A stretch of DNA of 64,000 nucleotides from Pseudogracilibacillus auburnensis (GCF_003201975.1 NZ_QJJQ01000007.1:124001-188000), one strand, 5' to 3'; counted from the first letter of the stretch, positions 51,934 through 62,010 are shown. The notes: generated by a model from the sequence alone, not told the origin. Translations and numbers: made by a program.

Positions 51934-51984
51934 TCTGTTTTGTAGAAGGTAATACCTCGTATTCATATATTTTGAAATATATAA

Positions 51985-53262
51985 CTATGCGCTTTCCTTA
52001 GGAATGTTTTTCGTATTATCCTCTATTGTACCATCTGTATAGAATAATTTAGGTCTCACATTTTCTGTTGTTACCGCTTCTTTTGTTATGATACATTTTT
52101 CTATATCTTCCCGTGATGGAAGCTCAAACATGATTTCTAACATTATGTTTTCGATAATTGACCTTAAACCACGAGCCCCTGTTTTTCGTTCCATCGCACT
52201 TTTGGCAATCTCTTTTAATGCGTCTTCTTCAAATTCTAATTCTACATTATCCATTAGGAATAACTTTTCATATTGTTTCACTAAAGCGTTTTTCGGCTTT
52301 GTTAAAATCTCAATTAATGCTGCTTCATCTAATGGTTTTAAACTTGCGATCACTGGTAAACGTCCAATGAACTCTGGAATAAGACCGTAGCTTAATAGGT
52401 CTTCAGGTAAAACTTTTGATAATAGTTCACCCATGTCTAATTCTTCATGTTCATTCTGATCACCAAACCCGATCACTTTTTTACCTAATCGGCGTTTAAT
52501 AATTTGGTCAATTCCGTCAAAAGCACCACCTACGATAAAAAGGATATTTGTCGTATCGATTTGAATAAACTCCTGATGTGGGTGTTTACGACCACCTTGT
52601 GGCGGAACACTGGCTACCGTTCCTTCCAAAATTTTTAAAAGTGCCTGTTGCACACCTTCCCCAGAAACGTCGCGTGTGATCGATGGGTTTTCTGATTTAC
52701 GTGCCACTTTATCAATTTCATCGATATAAATAATCCCTTTTTCCGCTTTTTCAATATCGTAATCAGCAGCTTGGATTAATTTAAGCAAAATATTTTCTAC
52801 ATCTTCCCCTACATAACCGGCCTCTGTTAACGATGTAGCATCCGCAATAGCAAATGGAACATTGATAATTCGAGCAAGCGTTTGAGCAAGTAATGTTTTA
52901 CCGCTTCCTGTAGGTCCAATCATTGCGATATTACTTTTCGATAGCTCTACATCGTCAGCATTTTTAGGTGAATTAATTCGCTTATAATGGTTATAGACTG
53001 CTACTGATAAATTCTTTTTTGCCTTTTCTTGACCAATAACGTAGTTGTCAAGAGTTTCACAAATTTCTTTCGGCTTCGGGATTTCCTCGACCTCTACATC
53101 TTCATCCATCCCGATTTCTTCTTCAACAATTTCCGTACATAATTCAATACATTCATCACATATATATACACCTGGTCCAGCAACCAATTTACGCACTGAA
53201 TCTTGGTCTTTGCCACAGAATGAACATTTTAACTGTCCTTTTTCTTCATTGAATTTAAACAT
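51985..53262 (-). CDS. clpX: ClpXP unfoldase subunit ClpX
   Basis: AAA+ unfoldase feeding ClpP. The N-terminal zinc finger (CSFCG with CDEC) is followed by Walker [14 protein letters not shown], Walker [11 protein letters not shown] and the ClpP-docking IGF loop in KKVIGFGDQ. The ATG at 53262 is preferred over an in-frame GTG three codons earlier, since AGGGGTGAA then has proper spacing. 425 residues. Confidence 0.96.
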   Translation of the reverse strand: MFKFNEEKGQLKCSFCGKDQDSVRKLVAGPGVYICDECIELCTEIVEEEIGMDEDVEVEEIPKPKEICETLDNYVIGQEKAKKNLSVAVYNHYKRINSPKNADDVELSKSNIAMIGPTGSGKTLLAQTLARIINVPFAIADATSLTEAGYVGEDVENILLKLIQAADYDIEKAEKGIIYIDEIDKVARKSENPSITRDVSGEGVQQALLKILEGTVASVPPQGGRKHPHQEFIQIDTTNILFIVGGAFDGIDQIIKRRLGKKVIGFGDQNEHEELDMGELLSKVLPEDLLSYGLIPEFIGRLPVIASLKPLDEAALIEILTKPKNALVKQYEKLFLMDNVELEFEEDALKEIAKSAMERKTGARGLRSIIENIMLEIMFELPSREDIEKCIITKEAVTTENVRPKLFYTDGTIEDNTKNIPKESA

Positions 53263-53625
53263 ACATTTCACCCCTAAACGTTTAACTCACACTTTATATT
53301 CAATCTTTATAGCAATCATATCAGATACAATTTGGAAAATAAAATGATACACCCTTCGATAAGCTGTTCAAAAAGAAGGTAGAAAAGTTTTTCAGCACTA
53401 TTTTAAACTCCCCTTTCTAACATCATACGATTGAATGGACTGTATCATTCCAGTTGTTCCGCACTTTAAGCAAGGCGTTTTAATAGTGAGAACTAAAATA
53501 GTGCCTATGCAGTAGGAAAGTAATAGACATTTCTATCCGCTAAATAAAACTTCATATTCTTTTATTGTACCAGTTTATTCATAAATTATAACTATTAATT
53601 GCTTTTTATCCTTTTAGATAAGTGA
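53263..53625. other. Intergenic gap between tig and clpX
   Basis: No gene. AGCTGTTCAAAAAGAAGG at 53361 resembles one end of the GTTCAAAAAG repeats at 14.1 and 45.1 kb, but no matching opposite end is seen, so it is at best a solo remnant. Confidence 0.35.
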
Positions 53626-53627
53626 AA

Positions 53628-53655
53628 ACAAGGTGCACTCTATAATGCACCTTGT
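53628..53655 (-). terminator. Terminator of tig
   Basis: ACAAGGTGCA and TGCACCTTGT form a perfect 10-bp stem with an 8-nt loop; the minus strand continues TTTTC. Confidence 0.8.
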
Positions 53656-53698
53656 TACAATATTGTTTTATCTTAACATACATTTACCGTCGTAGGAA

Positions 53699-54991
53699 TT
53701 AAACAGCTTTACTTTGTTCTACAATGTAGTTAATTGCTTTTTTAATTTTCAAGTCTTCTTTTAACACATCTGAATTGCCGCCTAGCATTCCGACAATTTG
53801 ATCTTTCTCTAATTTGTACAATTTCGCCATTTCAGTAAGTTCTGCATCGATATCTTCTTCTGAAACTTCAATTTCTTCTGCATCCAATATCGCTTCTAAC
53901 GTTAAGTTTGTTTTCACACGTTTCTCTGCATCATTTTTCATTTGCTCTTTTAACTCATCTTCTGATTGTCCAGAGAATTGGAAGTAATTTTCTAGATTCA
54001 TGCCTTGCATTTGGAGGCGTTGTTCAAATTCTTTCATCATTTGATCAAGTTCCGTATCGATCATCGCTTCTGGAATATCTACTTCCGCTTTATCTGTTAC
54101 TTGCTCAATTAATTGCTCACGCTTATTGTTTTCTGCAGTTTGTTCTTTTTCTTTTTGTAGTTCTTCTTTTTTCTTCGCTTTTAGCTCTTCTAATGTTTCG
54201 ACATCCTCATCGACATCTTTTGCAAACTCATCATCTAGTTCTGGAAGCTCTTTTTCTTTTACTTCATGAATTTTCACTTTAAATAATGCTTCTTTACCAG
54301 CAAGATCCTCTGCATGGTAATCAGCAGGGAATGTTACACTTATCTCCGGTTCTTCTCCCGCTTCTTTACCAATTAATTGTTCTTCAAATCCTGGGATAAA
54401 CTGACCTGAACCAATTTCAAGTGGGTGATTTTCTCCTTTTCCACCTTCAAAAGCTTCATCCTCTAAAAACCCTTCAAAATCAATGACGACTGTATTGCCT
54501 TCTTCAATGCTTCCCTCTTCTTTTAAGACGAGTTCTGCTTGACTTTCTTGGAGTGCTTTCAGTTCATTTTCCACATCTTCGTCCGTTACTTCAACAGACT
54601 CTTCTTCTACTTCAAGTCCTTTATACTCACCAAGCTTTACTTCTGGTTTCACTGTAACTTCACAAGTAAAGACGAGATCTTTCCCACGCTCAATTTCTTC
54701 AATATCAATATTTGGTTGGTCTACTGGAAAAATCTCTGTTTGATCAATTGCCTCGCCATATGCTTTAGGTAAAATAATATCGACAGCATCTTGGTACAAT
54801 GATTCCACTCCGAAACGTTTTTCAAAAATAGGACGTGGAATTCTTCCCTTTCTAAATCCCGGTAAAGAAACATCCTTTACAACTTTTTTAAATGCTTTAT
54901 CTAGAGCTTGATTAAACTCATCTGAAGATACATTTATCGTTAATACTCCTTCATTTCCTTCTTTTTTCTCCCATTTAGCCGTTACTGACAT
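53699..54991 (-). CDS. tig: Trigger factor
   Basis: Ribosome-bound chaperone and prolyl isomerase. The ribosome-binding loop GFRKGRIPR is near residue 45, an FKBP-like domain follows ([20 protein letters not shown] and [15 protein letters not shown]), and the long helical C-terminal arms complete 430 residues. It lies upstream of clpX, as usual. Confidence 0.96.
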   Translation of the reverse strand: MSVTAKWEKKEGNEGVLTINVSSDEFNQALDKAFKKVVKDVSLPGFRKGRIPRPIFEKRFGVESLYQDAVDIILPKAYGEAIDQTEIFPVDQPNIDIEEIERGKDLVFTCEVTVKPEVKLGEYKGLEVEEESVEVTDEDVENELKALQESQAELVLKEEGSIEEGNTVVIDFEGFLEDEAFEGGKGENHPLEIGSGQFIPGFEEQLIGKEAGEEPEISVTFPADYHAEDLAGKEALFKVKIHEVKEKELPELDDEFAKDVDEDVETLEELKAKKKEELQKEKEQTAENNKREQLIEQVTDKAEVDIPEAMIDTELDQMMKEFEQRLQMQGMNLENYFQFSGQSEDELKEQMKNDAEKRVKTNLTLEAILDAEEIEVSEEDIDAELTEMAKLYKLEKDQIVGMLGGNSDVLKEDLKIKKAINYIVEQSKAV

Positions 54992-55178
54992 TTTATTCCC
55001 TCCAACTTATTTAAAACTAATATATTTCAATTATTTTTCATATTCATTATCATGCGTGTTTTTTAGACTCTTTTTTAAAATAGCTATGAACAACCCCAAG
55101 TAAACACACGTTTTATTTCAACCATCTTAGTATAACATATTGATAGAACCTTTCAAATAATATTACATTAATATTCTT

Positions 55179-56141
55179 TTATAGAATAATATTTAAATAT
55201 AATTCATTACAAACTTGAATATGTTGAATGAATTTATTTATCTTTTTATCCTTATCTTCCTTTGGACTATGGAGTGATAAGTGAACTTTCCCAAGATGGA
55301 TTAACGCTCTTGCTACAGTTTGTACATCATCATCTGGATAATAAAATGGATAGCGAACATAAACGAATTGATCGAGTAATTCATTTACTAATTGAAACAA
55401 GGTTGGATTTTCCTGTTCAAGAGGCCGGATTTGTTCTAAGGTTTTTTGATAAATCGGATGCTCGTCTATTTGTGGTAGTTCATCTAGATTTACCGTTAAA
55501 GAATCACCAAATTTTATTATTTCAATTTTTTCGTTTACATCATGTTCCTTTACTACTTCAAGTATATACGTTTTTACAACTGGATGAATCACTTCTTGCT
55601 GCAATAAAGTGATAAAAAAAGGTGGAACTTTTACGCTTAATTGTTTCCATTTATTTATTATATACCATTGCTTTTGATGGTCATTCTCTTCTACTGCTAC
55701 ATGTAGATCTTTTAATAGTTCACTCGCTGTCATTTCATTCATTTGATAACAAATATTATACAATTGCTCAAGTTTATTCAAATACTTATCAGGAATTAAT
55801 CTTACTTTTTTCTCTTCTTCAATTGCAGTCATTAATTCACTAAATTTGTTTCTTTCATATAAAATCATCGTATAATAGTCAAAATAATCATCATAATGGT
55901 GATCATCTTTATTCCATAATAATTCCTCACAAAATTGTTCCGCTTCTATGAACTGATTTAATTTAATAAGGCAAATTAATTTCCCTACATGGATTTTATA
56001 AGAAGAAATCTGATGGGAAAGTAATAAATTTAACTTTTCCAAAGCTGTTTCATAATTTTCCTCATCCATCGCTGTAAAACTTTCCACCTCTAATTGTTGT
56101 AGCATGCCTGGAAATAAAACTACATTATTCGTTTCTTTCAT
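55179..56141 (-). CDS. Tetratricopeptide-repeat protein, YsoA-like
   Basis: A 320-residue protein with TPR-like helical pairs (EENYETALEKLNLLL, IKLNQFIEAEQFCEELLW) in its first 120 residues. Position directly upstream of tig matches ysoA of B. subtilis. Function unknown; probably protein-protein interaction. The ATG at 56141 has GGTGGTAAGA just upstream; four earlier codons lack support. Confidence 0.78.
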   Translation of the reverse strand: MKETNNVVLFPGMLQQLEVESFTAMDEENYETALEKLNLLLSHQISSYKIHVGKLICLIKLNQFIEAEQFCEELLWNKDDHHYDDYFDYYTMILYERNKFSELMTAIEEEKKVRLIPDKYLNKLEQLYNICYQMNEMTASELLKDLHVAVEENDHQKQWYIINKWKQLSVKVPPFFITLLQQEVIHPVVKTYILEVVKEHDVNEKIEIIKFGDSLTVNLDELPQIDEHPIYQKTLEQIRPLEQENPTLFQLVNELLDQFVYVRYPFYYPDDDVQTVARALIHLGKVHLSLHSPKEDKDKKINKFIQHIQVCNELYLNIIL

Positions 56142-56212
56142 TCTTACCACCACATTTCTTCCAAGATTTTGTGTAAATAAATTATAACACTATTTCTCCG
56201 TTCATCTCTATT

Positions 56213-56458
56213 TTATTCTTCCTTGTTTTTCTCTAGCATATTTTTACTACCACTATATAATCCACTTGCAGATAACCCTAATACTAGTCCAATAAGTATT
56301 CCTTCCTTTATACTACTACCAAAATAAAACAGACCAAATAAAATGCCAAGTAATAAAGCGATAAAAGGCGCATATTTAGCTTTAAATCCCGCCAATTTAA
56401 ATAGTTGCACAAGACCAGTGATCAAAGGAACAACGGCAATATCATAAACTTCAAACAT
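56213..56458 (-). CDS. Holin-like small membrane protein
   Basis: 81 residues with two to three hydrophobic segments (about 7-24, 31-47, 51-68) and a charged tail (KNMLEKNKEE). The pattern is that of small phage-type holins found as single genes in bacilli. No endolysin or other phage gene lies nearby, so a lytic role is unproven. GGAGG precedes the start. Confidence 0.65.
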   Translation of the reverse strand: MFEVYDIAVVPLITGLVQLFKLAGFKAKYAPFIALLLGILFGLFYFGSSIKEGILIGLVLGLSASGLYSGSKNMLEKNKEE

Positions 56459-56669
56459 GTAACATCTCCTCCTAGCAATACTGTATGCTCGTACGAGGAG
56501 AAATGAACGGCATAGTGATATCGCTTATCACTTTATGCTGCAATTAATATGTAAATTTTGTTAAAATACAGAATAATGTGTTGAAATAAATATTATGTAG
56601 CGTAGAATGAAGATTAATAGGATTCCTATCTATAAAGGTTTTCCTAATCATTTTCAAGGAGGAATAAAC

Positions 56670-57221
56670 ATGTCAAAAAAGGTACTAATTTTAATTGGTG
56701 ATGCAGTTGAATCACTAGAAATTTATTATCCGTATTACCGTTGTTTAGAAGAAGGTTTTGACCCTGTTATTGCAGCAACAGAAGTAAAAAAGATTCATAC
56801 CGTTGTACACGATTTTACAAACTGGGAAACATACACGGAAAAACCTGGATACCTAATTGATGCACATATTGCCTTTGAAGATGTAAACCCTGAAGAATAT
56901 GATGGATTATTTATCCCTGGTGGCCGTTCGCCTGAACATATTCGTATGAATGACCATGTACCTAATATTGTTAGTCATTTTTTTGAAACAAATAAGCCAA
57001 TTGCTTCTGTTTGTCACGGCAGTCTTGTCTTAACTACCGTACCTGAACATATAAAGGGACGGGAAATGACAGCGTATATTGCTTGTAAACCTGAAGTACA
57101 AGCTGCTGGAGGTACATATATGGATGAAATGCTACATGAAGATGGAAATCTCGTCTCTGGGCATGCATGGCCTGATCTACCTGGAGTAATGAAAATGTTT
57201 ATCGAACAATTAAAAGGTTGA
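56670..57221 (+). CDS. DJ-1/PfpI family protein
   Basis: 183 residues with the class I glutamine amidotransferase-like fold. The nucleophile is in ASVCHGSLVL, and LFIPGGRSPEHIR and DAVESLE supply the usual neighbours. Members are proteases, glyoxalases or chaperones; the exact activity is open. The ATG at 56670 follows AAGGAGGAATAAAC. A clear terminator follows. Confidence 0.9.
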   Translation: MSKKVLILIGDAVESLEIYYPYYRCLEEGFDPVIAATEVKKIHTVVHDFTNWETYTEKPGYLIDAHIAFEDVNPEEYDGLFIPGGRSPEHIRMNDHVPNIVSHFFETNKPIASVCHGSLVLTTVPEHIKGREMTAYIACKPEVQAAGGTYMDEMLHEDGNLVSGHAWPDLPGVMKMFIEQLKG

Positions 57222-57227
57222 AAAGTG

Positions 57228-57256
57228 GGAGAGCTAAGGTGAACAGCTCTCCTTTT
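57228..57256 (+). terminator. Terminator of the PfpI-family gene
   Basis: GGAGAGCT and AGCTCTCC form an 8-bp stem followed by TTTT, 7 bp after the stop codon. Confidence 0.82.
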
Positions 57257-57549
57257 GTATTCAATGACATAGTATTTTTTATAAGCAGGCCTGATTTTTA
57301 AGATCATTTATATCCATGTCTATTATAAGTAATAATGCGTTTCTTCTTTTACTACAACTTGAATGTATCTGGTCATAGAAAATTAAATCTAGCATTAATG
57401 TAAAACCACGTAGAGAAAATTCTTTCAAGATAAAACGCCACCTTTATACTATATGCTTGTACCAAATTAATGAAACATAGATTAAAAAGCTCATCATTCC
57501 AAAAGTTATGATTAGTGTTTGAAATTCACCAATTTATAAAATAATCCAA

Positions 57550-57687
57550 TTTTTGAGGGTTGGGAAAGCTAAATCACTAAAAGAAGGTGGAATTGGTGAA
57601 GTTGGGAAAGCTAATGGGGAAACAGGTATTTTAGGAAAAATTCACAATATCTCAAAGGAAAAGGCAAGTTATGTTAATTATTACTAA
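57550..57687 (+). pseudogene. Remnant with a repeated GEVGKANGETG-type segment
   Basis: An open stretch without a start encodes VGKAKSLKEGGIGEVGKA, then NGETGILGKIHNISKEKASY and a stop. The Gly-rich, Lys-rich style recalls the pretoxin or toxin junction of polymorphic toxins in bacilli, but I cannot identify the family. The upstream part of any gene is missing. Confidence 0.4.
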
Positions 57688-57729
57688 AAGAATGACAAAA
57701 CCCTCTCTCAGTAAAAATTTAACTAATGG

Positions 57730-57977
57730 ATTTCGATAACCAGGCTAATAAAGAAGGTCTTGTAGCGAATTCAAAATTGAAATAAAATAGAGGTTTTCAA
57801 CATTCAATATGGGGACCATGTATTGAAACCCTTGAAAATCATTATCAAAACTTAGTACAATTAAAACAATTTATAAATTGTACTCCGAAAATCAAGAATC
57901 CTTAGCATTAACGGAGCTTTCTACAATGCTAATTGCTACAATGGATCCTCAAGCGGAATTACTACGGCGACAGTAAA
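57730..57977 (+). pseudogene. Frameshifted gene remnant
   Basis: One frame reads GPCIETLENHYQNLVQLKQF near 57813-57872; after a shift another continues YSENQESLALTELSTMLIAT and ends MDPQAELLRRQ with a stop at 57977. Together they look like the C-terminal 60 residues of a decayed small soluble protein, perhaps the partner of the preceding remnant. Family not recognised. The rest of 57222-58172 shows nothing I can support. Confidence 0.4.
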
Positions 57978-58172
57978 CCTTCTTTGGCTTTCCAAATACA
58001 CACTCGCAATTCGGTGTATCCAATTTTTAGTCTATCGACAAATCATCCGCTACCCTTGCTCCTTATGCTGCATTGTTATTGTAAATTATAAAAATGAATA
58101 ATAGTAAAAATATGTATAAACAACAATAAAGTAGATAACAGATACACAAGAGTGATTATTTATATCCTGATT

Positions 58173-58490
58173 TTATATAGGTATATTTTCTAGTCTACTC
58201 ATTTTTTTAAAGTAAGAACTAAATGCTATGCAGTTTTCTTTAACCACCTCTGCATTCTTTACTGATTGCAATGCTATTGCTATTTTTAAAGACTGTTCTA
58301 TTTCTTCACAGTTTTCATTTTTCAAAAAGATTTCCCTTACTTTCTGAGCTTTTTTCAGACGTTGATTACCTTCATTAATTAGCTGTTTTACTTCGTTCCA
58401 ATTATTGTTTTTCGCTTTTGTAATGGATTCCAGAAACAATTCCGTTGCATCCATACTATGCACAATTAGTTGTATAATCTCATGTTCCAT
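58173..58490 (-). CDS. PTS EIIA-lactose-type fold protein lacking the phosphorylated His
   Basis: 105 residues whose pattern follows lactose/cellobiose EIIA proteins: IIQLIVHSMDATELFLES resembles IILHSGNARS..., then an acidic helix, then KKAQKVREIFLKNENCEEI. The position of the phosphoacceptor His (family VHSQDH or VHAQDH) reads IALQSV, with Ala73 in the His place. No EIIB or EIIC lies nearby. It therefore cannot act as a normal phosphocarrier. Assignment is by motif style only. Confidence 0.5.
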   Translation of the reverse strand: MEHEIIQLIVHSMDATELFLESITKAKNNNWNEVKQLINEGNQRLKKAQKVREIFLKNENCEEIEQSLKIAIALQSVKNAEVVKENCIAFSSYFKKMSRLENIPI

Positions 58491-58662
58491 ATTATCTCTA
58501 CTCCTCCTCCAATACCTAACCCAATTAAAAATGTCCCACTTTTAATAATAAGGGATATTATACCAATCAACCCTTATCATTATATAAAGTGATACTGAAC
58601 AAATTCCATACAACAAAAAGTACCGACTTCCTTATACCCATATTACTCATCCAAAAAAGAAA

Positions 58663-59259
58663 TCATTTTATACTACGCGATATAAACAATGAGGCATCCT
58701 GATTCATAAAAATACGATTTCCATGATAAAATGTCTTTATTTCAATTGATTTAAATCCAACTTCGGATAACCTTTTTTTCAGTTCTTCATGCGAAAAGCC
58801 GTTATGAACTTTCGGATGATTGATTTTATCGTTTTTGTCAAAATCAATAATAAGTAACTTACCACCATTATTTAAAACGTTGAACAATTCTTGTAAAATT
58901 TTTTTAGTATCCGGAATATGAAGAAGGACTAGTGACATTAATACTATATCCGCCTTAAGTTTAGGAGTTTCTTCCGTAAAATCGGAATAAAGTACTTCTG
59001 AGTTGCTAATGCCTTTGTGAGAAATTTTAGCCTGTGCAACTTCCAACATTCGTTTTGATGAATCTATCAACAAAATAGAATTTATTAAATCCGACAATTC
59101 TAAACTAATTAGACCCGTACCGCTCCCATAGTCGATTAAAGATTTTGATTTACTATTCTGTAATTCCGGTCTTACTTCCTTAACTATAACTTTAGCTAAT
59201 TCAATTCTTTCTTCTGTATCATATTTTTTTGCCAACTGTTCAAAAACGTTATTTTCCAT
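58663..59259 (-). CDS. Class I SAM-dependent methyltransferase
   Basis: 198 residues. Motif I is LIDYGSGTGLISLEL near residue 41, motif II LLIDSSKRMLEVAQ, and post-motifs DIVLMSLVLLHIPD and GGKLLIIDFDK follow. It resembles small-molecule methyltransferases of the UbiE/Tam type. Substrate unknown. Its upstream sequence resembles that of the broken cassette at 60.4 kb. Confidence 0.88.
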   Translation of the reverse strand: MENNVFEQLAKKYDTEERIELAKVIVKEVRPELQNSKSKSLIDYGSGTGLISLELSDLINSILLIDSSKRMLEVAQAKISHKGISNSEVLYSDFTEETPKLKADIVLMSLVLLHIPDTKKILQELFNVLNNGGKLLIIDFDKNDKINHPKVHNGFSHEELKKRLSEVGFKSIEIKTFYHGNRIFMNQDASLFISRSIK

Positions 59260-59337
59260 ATGCTAGTCTCCTATTATTAAAAATATCATAACAATCTTCT
59301 TCAACTTCTAATCCGCTTATAAATTACTACTAATGAT

Positions 59338-59441
59338 AACACAAAAAAGACAGGAATATTCCTGCCCTTCTATCATCCATCTTAATTTGTGAAGTAGGAA
59401 AGAAATCTTTAACGTTTATTTTTACTCTGCAAAAAATAAGT
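59338..59441 (-). pseudogene. Decayed duplicate of the MFS gene 3' end and downstream region
   Basis: TTTAACGTTTATTTTTACTC (59407 on) matches TTTAACGTCTATTTTTACTT at the end of the MFS gene, and ATATTCCTGCCCTTCT with AACACAAAAA is shared with 60696-60722. The two copies flank the nucleotidyltransferase cassette in direct orientation. Confidence 0.65.
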
Positions 59442-59449
59442 CATAAAAA

Positions 59450-59493
59450 AAGCCTATCCTAGAAAATCAGTTTTTACTGATTTCTAGGTGGCC
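59450..59493 (-). terminator. Terminator downstream of the nucleotidyltransferase remnant
   Basis: CCTAGAAAATCAGT and ACTGATTTCTAGG form a long stem (59458-59488); on the minus strand it ends in seven T. Confidence 0.78.
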
Positions 59494-59529
59494 TCATTTC
59501 TGTATATTTGTTTTAAATATATTTTATAT

Positions 59530-59825
59530 TCGCGACGTTACTAAGACTCTTAGCCTTACAGGCGAGAGATAAGTGCCGCTAAAGAAAACACACCGACTAA
59601 CAAACCGACAGGCGTAGGTAGAGGTGATGTTGCACTTATGCAAATAGACTCTATTTATTTGACAAGCTCCGGAATAAGTGCGGCTAAGATTTAGGTGGAG
59701 TTTCGACACATAGGAAATGCTACGAGCAAACGTTGTGACAGACGTTTTTGATGGGATGAGCGAGTGCAAATATTTTCGGTGGGACGAGCATTTAGCGCAG
59801 TCCCAGTCCTAGGACGTCGTGTTCT
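59530..59825. repeat. Composite palindromic repeat region
   Basis: Holds GACTCTTAGCCTTACAGGCG, TTTTTGATGGGATGAGCGAG, GGGACGAGCATTTAGCGCAG and GTCCTAGGACGTCGTGTTCT, members of the same repeat vocabulary as 29.8 and 45.3 kb. No open frame of interest. Confidence 0.6.
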
Positions 59826-59862
59826 TGGTTTGCTTCATTCCTCCATCTGAACCAAGTTTTCT

Positions 59863-60441
59863 TTATAAATTACTTTCTTCCATTAATTTTATCCATTTTC
59901 TAATTAATTCTTCTTCTTTTTTATTCTCTGTCTTCTTGATTAGATATTTAATATCTAATTCATGGAAGTTTTTAGAGAAAATATTAAATGCCCATTTCTC
60001 GTCATCTTCAGATTCCCAAAAAAGAGTTGCCCTTACTCTATCTAAAATAATATCTTCTTTGGAAATTATATATACATATTTATCATCATCTTCATCCATG
60101 TATGCTTTAATTACTTTATTTTTATCTCCTGCCAAATAATTATCAGGAATTTCTATTACTACCTCAATATCCTCTCTATAAAAATGCCTTCCTTTTTTTA
60201 TGAAATTTAAAGATATAAGAATTTCTTCAATTATGTGCCTACCAGGTGCAACTATATCTATATCTCTAGTTGTATAGTCATTTTGTGTATATATCTCTAC
60301 GGAAAGACCTCAAACGATGATTGGTTGAATTTTATGTGGTTCGAGAAGTTTAGTAATGATTGCAGTCGTATTCATCATTGCTTCATACTTTGGTTTATCC
60401 TTTAATTTCTCAAGTTCTTCAAGTGCTTTTGAGATGTCCAT
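59863..60441 (-). pseudogene. Nucleotidyltransferase (DUF6036/AbiEii-like) with an in-frame stop
   Basis: The frame runs from an ATG at 60441 (GGTGAG upstream) to 59863 and would give 192 residues, but codon 44 is TGA (60310-60312). The surrounding PIIV-stop-GLSVEIYTQNDYTTRDID shows that it replaced a Gly codon (GGA) in the GG-x-S-x-E nucleotidyltransferase motif. The rest of the frame is intact, so the lesion is recent. Family members are toxins or resistance-type nucleotidyltransferases. It follows a 58-codon gene by 10 bp. Confidence 0.8.
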
Positions 60442-60451
60442 ATAAGCTCAC

Positions 60452-60628
60452 CTACTTTTTGGCGAGTTTTGCTAAAATTTCTGCTTCAACAGGATCTCTT
60501 GGACGAACTCGACCTTTTTTAAGATTTTTAGTTGCTAAATATTTTTCATATTCCTTTAAAATCTTTTCCTTTGTATCTCTATCTTTTAAAACATTCTTCT
60601 TAATTTCTTTTAATGTAGTAATGATCAT
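60452..60628 (-). CDS. Small charged protein upstream of the nucleotidyltransferase, antitoxin candidate
   Basis: 58 residues, MIITTLKEIKKNVLKDRDTK at the start and RVRPRDPVEAEILAKLAKK at the end, with AAGGGTGATG as ribosome-binding site. Strongly basic and helical. Its place directly before a DUF6036-like gene suggests a two-gene toxin-antitoxin-like cassette; this is inference from context. Confidence 0.65.
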   Translation of the reverse strand: MIITTLKEIKKNVLKDRDTKEKILKEYEKYLATKNLKKGRVRPRDPVEAEILAKLAKK

Positions 60629-60756
60629 TTTTCATCACCCTTTATAATTCCCTCATGATCTATAATTAATTCATACTTATTAATACTTATTATAACACAA
60701 AAAGATATTCCTGCCCTTCTTTCTCACTTATCTTATTTTATTCACACTTCACACCA

Positions 60757-60800
60757 AAAAATTGCCAATAAACATTTTATGAAGTCGTAAAAGCAATTTT
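60757..60800 (-). terminator. Hairpin at the end of the MFS gene
   Basis: AAAATTGC and GCAATTTT (60757-60764, 60793-60800) pair across 28 nt and reach into the MFS stop codon. On the minus strand it ends TTTTTTGG. Confidence 0.5.
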
Positions 60801-62010
60801 AACGTCTATTTTTACTTTGCCAAAAATAAAGGATCATCACAGATAGTAATGTTAAAATTGCCGAAAATAAAAATACTTCATTTAATCCAAATTGTTCAGC
60901 AATTACACCAGCAAAGATTGGTCCAATTAATATACCGAGCGCATAAAATGATTGATAGTAACCCATTGCAGACATTTTTAACTCATCTGGACTTATTTGC
61001 ACTACTTCACTTAATAATAATGGAAATGTAAATCCTAAGGCAAAGCCAAGTCCAGCATGGTACAAACTAATAGATATAAGTGTATTCGCAAGTGGAATTA
61101 ATCCTAAAAAGATGGATGTTAAAATAAAACTAATCTTGAGAAACATACGATTATATTTTGGATCTAAAGAAAATATCATTAAACCAAGTGATGTCAATGC
61201 ATGTGGAATAAAAAATGCACTCATTAACCAGACAAACTGTTGTTCATTTATGCCAATTGAAACTGCTATCATTGGACTAAACCCGAATATGGAAATAAAT
61301 AAAATAGCATGTGCAATTAATGATAAAAAAGTAACGAGCTTTAAACCTGGTATAGCATTTGTTCTTTTTATGTACGCATTTACACGGAGTGTTAAATTAT
61401 TTTCCGTTCCATTTTGTACTTCTTTTATATTCCAAGCAAAATAGATTCCAAATAAAGAAGCAATTCCCCCGAGCCAAAAAGGGAAATTCCATCCAAAAAG
61501 ATGAATTAGATATCCACTGGCCGTCATACAAATAAACTGAGTTGTTACTGTATTAAATTGCATAGCGCCCATCGCTTTTGCGGCTTTACTTGGACTAAAA
61601 TAGTAGGAATACAATACTGTCGCCATTACCCACATGGATGCCGTAATTCCTGCTAACAATCTAGCAAATAATACGAATATAAATGAATCAAAATAAACAA
61701 GGAGCATACAGCTAATAAAAGCACAAACAAATCCAGCTATGAGTAATTGTTTCCTAATTTTATGAAGTACATCAGATAAAATACCGAGTGGGAATCGAAA
61801 CAAGATTTGGGTGACACCATAAGCTCCTAAAATGATTCCAATTGCTGCATAGGAAAATCCGACAGACTCTAAATATACACTAAATAATGGTATGTATATA
61901 TAAATCGAAAACCAAAAACAAAACACAGCAAGATTAAAAAAAATATGTGCCTTTATTGGGACTGTTTGAACATTCTTTTTTTTAGCGAGTTCGATCGTAT
62001 CCACCTCCAT
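60799..62010 (-). CDS. MFS transporter
   Basis: A 403-residue major facilitator with about 12 membrane segments. The motif-A-like loop FPLGILSDVLHKIRKQ lies between segments 2 and 3. Substrate unknown. The in-frame ATG at 62010 (MEVDTIELAKKK) has no clear ribosome-binding site; GGAGGTGG lies just inside the frame, so the exact start is uncertain. A terminator separates it from the aldolase gene upstream. Confidence 0.88.
   Translation of the reverse strand: MEVDTIELAKKKNVQTVPIKAHIFFNLAVFCFWFSIYIYIPLFSVYLESVGFSYAAIGIILGAYGVTQILFRFPLGILSDVLHKIRKQLLIAGFVCAFISCMLLVYFDSFIFVLFARLLAGITASMWVMATVLYSYYFSPSKAAKAMGAMQFNTVTTQFICMTASGYLIHLFGWNFPFWLGGIASLFGIYFAWNIKEVQNGTENNLTLRVNAYIKRTNAIPGLKLVTFLSLIAHAILFISIFGFSPMIAVSIGINEQQFVWLMSAFFIPHALTSLGLMIFSLDPKYNRMFLKISFILTSIFLGLIPLANTLISISLYHAGLGFALGFTFPLLLSEVVQISPDELKMSAMGYYQSFYALGILIGPIFAGVIAEQFGLNEVFLFSAILTLLSVMILYFWQSKNRR

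Noticed and set aside
56213-56458. Prophage remnant around the holin-like gene
   Set aside because: No endolysin, integrase, capsid or attachment site nearby; neighbours are conserved housekeeping genes.
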